Shown here piece after piece: positions 1 to 6,733 of a DNA stretch of 9,344 bases (position 1 is its first letter; every line of letters begins with the position of its first letter). Made by a program: the position numbers and the translations under genes. The stretch is from M30B53 sp964600785 (lineage in GTDB: Bacteria; Planctomycetota; Planctomycetia; Pirellulales; UBA1268): the NCBI GenBank assembly GCA_964600785.1, contig CAZRKH010000062.1:1-9344 (forward strand). The letters run 5' to 3'. The notes beneath the pieces are model-generated. The model was not told where the DNA came from. It made no database searches and was given only the letters and a program-made list of their open reading frames with translations.

Positions 1-75
1 CGAGAAAGCTCGAGAGAGCCGAGGCCGGATGCCGAGGCGAACGTCCGGCGAGACGGCGCGGGCTTGGCCCGAGCT
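1..75. repeat. Partial copy A of the ~255-bp interspersed repeat
   Basis: Bases 1-64 match 315-378 of copy B at all 64 positions by eye, and similarity continues to about base 75 with two mismatches before the sequence diverges. The left part of this copy lies outside the window, so the contig begins inside a multi-copy repeat. This is what one expects if an assembly broke at the repeat. No coding signal is evident. Orientation is the same as copies B and C. Confidence 0.85.
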
Positions 76-119
76 GGTCTGTCGGGCCGAGCGGCCCGAG
101 CTGGTCTTTCGCGCCGAGC
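66..119. repeat. 27-bp tandem duplication
   Basis: Two adjacent 27-bp units (66-92 and 93-119) agree at 25 of 27 positions. Both begin GGCCCGAGCTGGTCT and end CGAGC. The duplication sits just right of the point where repeat copy A diverges from copy B, so it may mark a rearranged or expanded end of that copy. It has no apparent coding role. Confidence 0.75.
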
Positions 120-148
120 GGGCCATCCTGGCCCGGCGGCTTGCGGTA

Positions 149-192
149 CAGCCGGCTTCCTGCCGGCTGGGCCGGTTGCAGCGCAACCGGCC
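149..192. repeat. Two adjacent perfect hairpins left of repeat copy B
   Basis: The first dyad pairs CAGCCGGC (149-156) with GCCGGCTG (162-169), an 8-bp stem around a TTCCT loop. The second pairs GGCCGGTTGC (170-179) with GCAACCGGCC (183-192), a 10-bp stem around AGC. They directly abut and are followed five bases later by the 19-bp palindrome at 197-215. This is a cluster of three strong hairpins in under 70 bp. No T-tract follows, so these are not classical intrinsic terminators. The cluster could act in factor-dependent termination, in 3'-end protection, or simply be repeat debris. Confidence 0.7.
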
Positions 193-196
193 GACG

Positions 197-451
197 CCGG
201 TGCGGGCCGCACCGGCCTACTGGGGCCGCACCGGGCTCCTGGGGTTTTGCGAGGGGGGAGCCCGGGCTGGTGAGCCGGCGTGGCTGGCGAGCGGAGGGCC
301 CGGAGGCCCGAGAGCGAGAAAGCTCGAGAGAGCCGAGGCCGGATGCCGAGGCGAACGTCCGGCGAGACGGCGCGGGCTCGCCCCGAGCTTCGCACGACGT
401 GAGCCGCAGTCGGCTGACGGGGATGGAAGAAATCGGTGCGGGCCGCACCGG
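197..451. repeat. Complete copy B of the ~255-bp interspersed repeat
   Basis: This stretch aligns with 3838-4094 at about 92% identity (roughly 19 substitutions and two single-base indels, by hand). The core 272-406 is about 97% identical to 3914-4049. Both ends are the palindrome CCGGTGCGGGCCGCACCGG or a close variant (197-215 and 434-450). Inside is a conserved small stem, AGCCG/CGGCT, around 402-415. Reading frames through the copies are not conserved, because a one-base indel in a G/C run shifts the frame. The element is therefore probably not protein-coding. Its biological class (REP/BIME-like, MITE-like or structured RNA) is not determined. Confidence 0.85.
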
Positions 452-511
452 CCTACTGCGGCCGCGCCGGGCTACGTGGCCGCACCGGGCTACGTGGCCG
501 CACCGGGCTAG
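451..511. repeat. 18-bp tandem array reaching the sufE stop codon
   Basis: After the right palindrome of copy B, an 18-bp unit is repeated. A diverged unit spans 451-468 and near-identical units with core GGGCTACGTGGCCGCACC span 469-486 and 487-504, followed by a partial unit to 511. The CTA at 508-510 belongs to the repeat and is also the sufE stop codon (TAG on the minus strand). Related 18-19-bp units (GGGCCGCACCGGCCTAC) occur at 204, 223, 3845 and 3864, so unit number varies around the element. Confidence 0.8.
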
Positions 512-963
512 GAGGTCATCGCCCGCACGACGCCCCGCTTCACATACTCGACGATCGCCCGCAGGCCGCGGCTGCGAAGCATGCCGAGCACGTCGGCAAG
601 GCCGAGCCGATCGACGAGCGAGTCGTCTACCGCAAGCACCTCTTCCGGCGGCCTGCCCTCGAAGGCCCCGGCGAGCATCGCCACGAAGCCCTTGACAGTC
701 GGTGCCTCCTCGGCGACCTCGGCAAGCAGGTGCACGCCGGCGTGCGGCTCGCCCTCTGTGGGCTCGGCCGCGGGAGTCAACTCCACGACCACAAAGACCG
801 GCGTCTGGCACTCATGTACCCGGTGCTCCTCGCGGTCGCGGAGTCGCTCGGGCAACGGCGGCAGGCTGCTGCCGTATTCGAGGAGCATCTCGAGCTTTTC
901 GCGGCCTTCGAGGTCGGTGAACTCCTCGACCACTTCCTCGAGCCGCTCGGCGACGGTGCTCAT
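508..963 (-). CDS. sufE: SufE-family Fe-S/sulfur-transfer protein
   Basis: The 151-residue product is a SufE-like sulfur acceptor. Family members take a persulfide from a cysteine desulfurase and pass it to Fe-S assembly scaffolds in the cytoplasm. The key feature is the motif HRVHECQTPVFV, with the expected sulfur-accepting Cys52 in the family loop. The N-terminal helix (EEFTDLEGREKLEMLLEYG) and the PTVKGFVAMLAGAF region match the usual SufE/IscU-like fold, and the length is typical. The ATG at 961-963 overlaps the sseA stop in an ATGA junction, so translational coupling is likely. The upstream Shine-Dalgarno is weak. No sufS, sufB, sufC or sufD is visible. Donation from the neighbouring sulfurtransferase instead of, or in addition to, SufS is an inference from gene pairing. 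The stop codon lies inside an 18-bp tandem repeat. Confidence 0.9.
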   Translation of the reverse strand: MSTVAERLEEVVEEFTDLEGREKLEMLLEYGSSLPPLPERLRDREEHRVHECQTPVFVVVELTPAAEPTEGEPHAGVHLLAEVAEEAPTVKGFVAMLAGAFEGRPPEEVLAVDDSLVDRLGLADVLGMLRSRGLRAIVEYVKRGVVRAMTS

Positions 964-1847
964 GACGGCGGAGCTTCACCCTCGGGGCTCGAGCCCTTCA
1001 CAATCGGCACGCGGACACAATTGCCCCACTCCAGCCAGGAGCCGTCGTAGTTGCGGATATTGCCGAAGCCCAGTAGGTATTTCAGCACGAACCAGGTCAG
1101 GCTCGACCGCTCGCCGATGCGGCAGTAGGCGATCGTGGGCGACCGCCGCTTGAGTTTGAGTTCTTTGATGTAGAGCTTTTCGAGTTCGCGGGCATCCTTG
1201 AAGCTGCCGTCCTCCTGGCAGTTGAGCGGCCAGGGCACGTTCACCGCGCCGGGGATGTGGCCGCCGCGGACGGCGCCTTCGTTGGGATAGTCGGGCATGT
1301 GCATCCGCTCGCCTCGGTATTCCTCGGGGCTGCGGACGTCGACCAGCGGCCTTCCCGCCTTCTGGTGCTTGAGCACCTCGTCACGCAGGGCCCTGATTTT
1401 CATGTCTTGCTCGGGGGCCGTGTAGTTTCCGGGAGGATACTCGGCCCGGTCGGTCGACCAGGGACGGCCCTCGAGGGCCCACTTCTTGCGGCCGCCGTTC
1501 ATGATCCGGCAGTCGGCATGGCCGTAGAGCTTGAAGGTCCAGAAGGCGTAGCAGGCCCACCAGTTGCTCTTGTCGCCGTAGAACACGACGGTGGTGTCGT
1601 TGGAGATGCCCTTCTCGCGGCAGAGTTTCTCAAAGGCCTCACGGTCGATGAAATCGCGGCGGATCGGATCCTGCAGGTCGACCTGCCAGTCGATCTCGAC
1701 CGCGCCGGGGACATGCCCCTGCACGTAGAGCCCGCGATCCTCGTCCGACTCCACGATGCGGACATTCGGATGCTGCTGCGGATTGGCGGCCACCTCGGCC
1801 ACCCACGCTGTCGAGACGAGGACGTCCTCGTTCGCATACTTCGCCAT
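960..1847 (-). CDS. sseA: SseA-type thiosulfate/3-mercaptopyruvate sulfurtransferase
   Basis: A tandem two-domain rhodanese of 295 residues, the usual family length. The N-terminal domain (about residues 8-130, with GHVPGAVEIDW and YGDKSNWWA) has Asp where the catalytic Cys would be and is therefore the inactive half. The C-terminal domain (about 150-280) has LVDVRSPEEY, GGHIPGAVNVPW and the active loop YCRIGERSS with Cys242. It should move sulfane sulfur from thiosulfate or mercaptopyruvate to a thiol or cyanide acceptor. I chose the ATG at 1845-1847 because AGGAGG lies five bases upstream; the in-frame TTG one codon earlier is too close to it. Overall wording resembles mycobacterial SseA more than CysA2 (recalled, not searched). 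It is the first gene of an operon with sufE, the two overlapping by four bases. Confidence 0.92.
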   Translation of the reverse strand: MAKYANEDVLVSTAWVAEVAANPQQHPNVRIVESDEDRGLYVQGHVPGAVEIDWQVDLQDPIRRDFIDREAFEKLCREKGISNDTTVVFYGDKSNWWACYAFWTFKLYGHADCRIMNGGRKKWALEGRPWSTDRAEYPPGNYTAPEQDMKIRALRDEVLKHQKAGRPLVDVRSPEEYRGERMHMPDYPNEGAVRGGHIPGAVNVPWPLNCQEDGSFKDARELEKLYIKELKLKRRSPTIAYCRIGERSSLTWFVLKYLLGFGNIRNYDGSWLEWGNCVRVPIVKGSSPEGEAPPS

Positions 1848-1907
1848 CAACTCCTCCTCTCGGCTCTCCGCCGACCGTCACAGCCGGGCCAGCCTCGTTG
1901 CCACTGA

Positions 1908-1936
1908 ATCGTAGTGCATGCCCTCGGCACCTGCAA
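1908..1936 (-). promoter_or_regulatory. Candidate sigma70-type promoter for sseA-sufE
   Basis: On the minus strand, TTGCAG (1936-1931) and TACGAT (1913-1908) are separated by exactly 17 bases. The -10 falls about 60 bases upstream of the sseA ATG, giving a short leader. The -35 keeps only the TTG of the consensus and the GC content is high, so this is a plausible but unproven call. Confidence 0.35.
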
Positions 1937-1953
1937 CGAGCGGCGGCGACAAG

Positions 1954-1988
1954 CGAGCCTCGATGGGCTCGGCCGGTTTCGCTACGAT
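1954..1988 (+). promoter_or_regulatory. Weak candidate promoter/operator region for ettA
   Basis: A plus-strand TACGAT (1983-1988) mirrors the -10 of the divergent sseA promoter; the two share CTACGAT in inverted orientation. No good -35 sits 16-18 bases upstream. A 6-bp dyad, CGAGCC (1954-1959) with GGCTCG (1966-1971), occupies the -35 area and could bind a regulator. The ettA start would be about 105 bases downstream. The evidence is only positional. Confidence 0.2.
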
Positions 1989-2098
1989 CTGGCTGTGCGG
2001 GCGACGTGCCGAAGCGGCAGCCAAACGTTCCTGCCGACCAGACAGCTGGTCCGCCCGGTCCCGCCGTCCCCTGCTTCCCGAAACCCCGAGTGATTCCC

Positions 2099-3772
<1,674 letters not shown>

Positions 3773-3811
3773 ACCGGTGCCAGGCGTGTCTGTCGCACCG
3801 AGCGGGAAGTG

Positions 3812-3830
3812 CCGGTGCGAGCCGCACCGG
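3812..3830. terminator. 19-bp palindrome downstream of ettA
   Basis: CCGGTGCGAGCCGCACCGG forms an 8-bp perfect stem with loop AGC, 39 bases after the ettA stop. It is one of five copies of this palindrome in the window, all in gene-free spacers. It may help end or stabilise the ettA transcript. An alternative stem pairs CGCACCG (3794-3800) with CGGTGCG (3813-3819). Confidence 0.45.
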
Positions 3831-3837
3831 GGAACTG

Positions 3838-4094
3838 CCGGTGCGGGCCGCACCGGCCTACTCGGGCCGCACCGGCCTACCGGGGTTCTGCGAGTGGGGA
3901 GCCCGGGCCGCTCGAGCCGGCGTGGCTGGCGAGCGGAGGGCCCCGGAGGCCCGAGAGCGAGAAAGCTCGAGTGAGCCGAGGCCGGATGCCGAGGCGAACG
4001 TCCGGCGAGACGGCGTGGGCTCGCCCCGAGCTTCGCGCGACGTGAGCCGTGGTCGGCTGACGCGAACGGAAGAAACCGGTGCGAGCCGCACCGG
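3838..4094. repeat. Complete copy C of the ~255-bp interspersed repeat
   Basis: This is the second full copy, in the same orientation as copy B and filling most of the convergent spacer between ettA and the CHAD gene. It is bounded by CCGGTGCGGGCCGCACCGG (3838-3856) and CCGGTGCGAGCCGCACCGG (4076-4094). The core 3914-4049 differs from copy B by about three substitutions and one indel. The stem AGCCG/CGGCT near 4045-4058 is kept while its loop changes from CAGT to TGGT. The rest of the 3773-4106 spacer holds only the hairpins listed separately. No gene is supported. Confidence 0.85.
4076..4094 (-). terminator. 19-bp palindrome downstream of the CHAD gene
   Basis: CCGGTGCGAGCCGCACCGG, with an 8-bp stem and 3-base loop, begins 13 bases beyond the CHAD stop codon on the minus strand. 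It forms the right boundary of repeat copy C. Its place between convergent genes fits a bidirectional terminator or 3'-end stabiliser, but there is no U-tract in either direction. Confidence 0.45.
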
Positions 4095-4106
4095 GCTACT
4101 GGCGGC

Positions 4107-5141
4107 TTAGGCGGCACGTTCGCTGCAGCCGCCCCCGCCACACTCACCCTGCGGCAGCGGGCAGCCGGCCGGCCGGCTGGCCAGATCACCGCCTTGCAGG
4201 CAGATTGCCTGCAAGGCCTGCCGCAGACAGGGGCTCCTCCAGCCGGTGAGCCAATCGCTGAAACGGTCGCGGCCGGCAGCCATCGCCCGCTCGCGCGTGT
4301 CGGCCACAGCACGCAGCGTAGCCAGCGGCTCCACCAGCCGCGGATCGCCGACCGCCTCGAGGCCACCGGCGAGCCGACGGATGTGGCCGATTGCCGTGCT
4401 GTCGTCGTTGACCGTCCCCAAAATCTCCTGCAGCCGCGTGAGCGCTTTGAGTACCGGCTTGCAGCTTCGGCCGGAGAGGCATTCCCGCAGGATCTCGATC
4501 GCATACCGCAGCCGCTTGCCGGCAATCCTCGCCTGGTGGAGCTGCTCCCAGCCGTCGCCGGCACCCGAGGCCGGATCGACGGCCACTCCGCAGGCCGCGT
4601 CGAAGAGGCTGGCCCGCCGCAGCATGAGTGGCCGTGCAAACTCGGCGAGGGTTGCCGGTCCGCCGGTGTCGCGGATCGCGGCGACCGTCTCCGCCATCGT
4701 CCGCTCAAAGGCGAACGGCTCCCCGGTGAAGGCTTTGGCGAGCGTCGCATCGGCGGGAATTCGCCCGGCCACAGCGTAGCCGGTAAGCAGCCGGCCGGCG
4801 CCGGTACGGCTGATTGAAGCATCGTCCTGCTCACTGCGGGCCACCGCGGCGAGAAACACGTCCCAGTCGCGAGGGCCCCCGGCCGCCTTGCGTAGTTGCC
4901 GCAGGTGTCGGCGGCACCGCCTGCCGATCCGGGTAGGCAGGCAGCTGTCGAAAACATCGACCGCCGCGGCTGCCCGCCTTGTCGCCACTCGCAGGGCGTG
5001 GATCGCCGCAGGCCGGTCTCCACCGGCATGGATCGCCTCGGCGAGCCGGTCACGCACCGCTTCGAATCGACGTGAGAGCACCCGGCGGGCCGCATCGAGC
5101 ACCGGTGTGTGTGCGGTGAGTCCAAACTCCTGTTGTGGCAT
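4107..5141 (-). CDS. CHAD-domain protein with Cys/Gly-rich C-terminal tail
   Basis: A 344-residue protein with both halves of the all-alpha CHAD domain (conserved histidine alpha-helical domain). The first half has IHALRVATRRAAAAVDVF (His48, then Arg51, Arg55, Arg56) and LRKAAGGPRDWDVF. The second has LHQARIAGKRLRYAIEIL (His202, Lys209, Arg210, Arg212) and LQEILGTVNDDS. CHAD proteins bind inorganic polyphosphate through these basic residues and are often found near polyphosphate enzymes; none is visible here. No CYTH domain is fused. The tail after about residue 310 (GCPLPQGECGGGGCSERAA) adds three Cys and many Gly and is not part of the fold. I chose the ATG at 5139-5141 because GGAGGGGG precedes it. 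An ATG at 5181-5183 would add 14 residues and has only a weak ribosome site. The exact function is unknown. Confidence 0.85.
   Translation of the reverse strand: MPQQEFGLTAHTPVLDAARRVLSRRFEAVRDRLAEAIHAGGDRPAAIHALRVATRRAAAAVDVFDSCLPTRIGRRCRRHLRQLRKAAGGPRDWDVFLAAVARSEQDDASISRTGAGRLLTGYAVAGRIPADATLAKAFTGEPFAFERTMAETVAAIRDTGGPATLAEFARPLMLRRASLFDAACGVAVDPASGAGDGWEQLHQARIAGKRLRYAIEILRECLSGRSCKPVLKALTRLQEILGTVNDDSTAIGHIRRLAGGLEAVGDPRLVEPLATLRAVADTRERAMAAGRDRFSDWLTGWRSPCLRQALQAICLQGGDLASRPAGCPLPQGECGGGGCSERAA
4162..4179. repeat. Perfect 18-bp palindrome in the CHAD gene tail
   Basis: CAGCCGGCCGGCCGGCTG is identical to its own reverse complement over all 18 bases. It lies in the part encoding the non-domain tail, 12 bases from the 27-base hairpin at 4191-4217. 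Its G/C simplicity makes some palindromy expected in this genome, but the exact match over 18 bases is long. Confidence 0.7.
4191..4217. repeat. 12-bp-arm hairpin inside the CHAD coding region
   Basis: GCCTTGCAGGCA (4191-4202) and TGCCTGCAAGGC (4206-4217) are perfect reverse complements separated by GAT. On the minus strand they encode the LQAICLQGG segment near the protein end. In RNA this would be a very stable hairpin about 80 bases upstream of the stop codon. It could slow ribosomes, contribute to 3'-end stability or be the trace of a small repeat insertion. Confidence 0.75.
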
Positions 5142-5245
5142 CGATCTCAACCCCCTCCGCGAAACAGGCGACCGGCTCGGCATCCGCTGCCCCGCAGCAG
5201 GTCCGTTGATGTCTCCTGATGAAAGATTGCTATCGGGAGTCGCTC

Positions 5246-5266
5246 ATGAAATCTGAACAATTTCAT
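5246..5266. promoter_or_regulatory. AT-rich dyad upstream of the CHAD gene, candidate operator
   Basis: ATGAAAT (5246-5252) and ATTTCAT (5260-5266) are perfect inverted 7-mers with a 7-base spacer, so the half-site centres are 14 bp apart. This is the most AT-rich part of the 5142-5332 spacer. It lies about 105 bases upstream of the chosen CHAD start. A dimeric regulator site is plausible. I found no convincing -35/-10 pair around it. Confidence 0.3.
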
Positions 5267-5332
5267 CGCCGGCTCCCCCTCGAGTCGGGACACAATCGCG
5301 ACAAACCGCACCGCTTACTGCGGGGATGACCT

Positions 5333-6703
5333 TCAGCGGGTCGCCGGCGAGGCGGCCGCGGCCTCGGCAAACCGCCTCGGTTGGCCGGTCGCCTCGAGGA
5401 CCGAGAGCCAGAGGTCGCCGTTGGGGTCGACCTGGTTGCGGCTGCCCACCGCGAGGGCCATCGGGATGTGCACGAATCGGCCGTGCCAGCGGCCCACCAC
5501 CATCGCCGTGCGGCCCGCCATCGCCGCATGCACGGCATTGTGGGCCAGCCGCAGGCAGTAGACCGCGTCGAAGGCATTGGCCGGCACGCTGCGGATCAGG
5601 TAGCTCGGGTCGATGTATTTCAGGCTCAGTTCCTCGCCGGCCGCCGCAAAGTGGGCCTTGATGCGATCCTTGAGGAACTGCCCGATGTCGGCAAGCAGCA
5701 CGTTGCCGGAGGCGTCGGTCTGCCGCGGGCCGCCGCCGCAGAGATCCTGGCCGGCTCCCTCGGCCACCACGATCACCGCATGGTGCCGGCGGCGGACACG
5801 CGCGAGCAGGTGTTCCAGCAAGCCTCCCGGCCCGTCGATGGCAAACGGCACCTCCGGCACCAGCACGTAATTGGCATCGTTGCGGGCCAGTGCGGCGTAG
5901 CAGGCGATGAAGCCGGAGTGGCGACCCATCAACTTCACCAGCCCCACGCCGTTGGGGGCCGCCTTGGCCTCCACATGGGCCGAGGTGACTGCCTCAACCG
6001 CCTCGGAGAACGCGGTCTGGAATCCGAAGCTCTGATCGATCAGGGGGATGTCGTTGTCGATCGTTTTGGGCACGCCCACCACCGCGATCTTTTCGTCGCG
6101 GGCGGCGACAACCTGGGCGATCTTCATCGCCCCACGCAGCGAGCCGTCGCCGCCGATCACGAACAGGATCGAAATTCCCATCCGCTCGAGGCAGTCGACG
6201 ATCTCGTCAACTTCTTGTCGGCCGCGGGAGGTGCCGAGGATCGTGCCGCCGTCATCGTGGATACTCGAGACCGTCTCGGGGGTCAGGTCGATCACCTCGC
6301 AGCACTCGTCGGGGATGAAGCCGCGAAAGCCCCTGGTGAATCCGCTGATCCGCCGCACGCCGTAGTGGAACCAGAGCTCCATCACGATGCCCCGGATCAC
6401 GTTGTTGAGCCCCGGGCAGAGCCCGCCGCAGGTCACGATTCCCACCCGGGTTTTGGTCGGGTCGAAGTAGATCTTCTGCCGGGCTCCCGCCGGCTCGAAG
6501 CCGGGCAGTTCGTCGGCGGGGCAGCCCCGAGCCGAGACCATCACGGCGGTGTCGTCGAAGAGCACGCGGTCGTTCTCCCCCACGTAGTGCTGGCTCGTCT
6601 TTCGGCCATCGAGGAGGGCCCGCATCGGCGAATCGACACGGCAGGGGCCGAGAGTGTCGATGGCCAGTTCGGCGGCGGTGACCTGCGGCTGGGAGAGTGT
6701 CAT
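5333..6703 (-). CDS. 6-phosphofructokinase, probably ATP-dependent (long PFK-A branch)
   Basis: A 456-residue phosphofructokinase, longer than the 320-residue E. coli PfkA because of an N-terminal extension of about 85 residues before the core. It phosphorylates fructose 6-phosphate to the 1,6-bisphosphate in the cytoplasm. Visible motifs are GIVTCGGLCPGLNNVIR (88-104), GGDGS (184-188), PKTIDNDI (212-219, with the catalytic Asp), MGRHSG (259-264) and VAEGAGQD. Gly in GGDGS (E. coli position 104) predicts ATP as phosphoryl donor, while Lys in PKTIDND (E. coli position 124) is typical of PPi-type enzymes and of ATP enzymes from plants and trypanosomatids. The ATG at 6701-6703 has GGAG seven bases upstream. 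It starts 30 bases after the PEP carboxylase stop, so co-transcription is likely. Similar proteins are often annotated as PPi-dependent; I favour ATP. Confidence 0.9.
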   Translation of the reverse strand: MTLSQPQVTAAELAIDTLGPCRVDSPMRALLDGRKTSQHYVGENDRVLFDDTAVMVSARGCPADELPGFEPAGARQKIYFDPTKTRVGIVTCGGLCPGLNNVIRGIVMELWFHYGVRRISGFTRGFRGFIPDECCEVIDLTPETVSSIHDDGGTILGTSRGRQEVDEIVDCLERMGISILFVIGGDGSLRGAMKIAQVVAARDEKIAVVGVPKTIDNDIPLIDQSFGFQTAFSEAVEAVTSAHVEAKAAPNGVGLVKLMGRHSGFIACYAALARNDANYVLVPEVPFAIDGPGGLLEHLLARVRRRHHAVIVVAEGAGQDLCGGGPRQTDASGNVLLADIGQFLKDRIKAHFAAAGEELSLKYIDPSYLIRSVPANAFDAVYCLRLAHNAVHAAMAGRTAMVVGRWHGRFVHIPMALAVGSRNQVDPNGDLWLSVLEATGQPRRFAEAAAASPATR

Positions 6704-6733
6704 GGCATGCTCCGTAAAGGGTGGAAAATTCGG

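Noticed and set aside
451..511. 18-bp tandem units as a CRISPR array
   Set aside because: The units are contiguous with no unique spacers, are too short for CRISPR repeats, and no cas gene is present.
29..695. Overlapping plus-strand ORFs of 160 and 184 codons (29-511, 141-695) through the left repeats
   Set aside because: They are Arg/Ala/Gly-rich, run across repeat copies and into antisense of sufE, and the matching ORF in copy C changes frame at a one-base indel. This is GC-rich repeat translation, not a protein.
1898..2098. 67-codon N-terminal extension of EttA from a TTG
   Set aside because: The extension is Pro/Arg-rich, matches nothing in ABC-F proteins and covers the divergent promoter region. 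The ATG at 2099 gives the family length.
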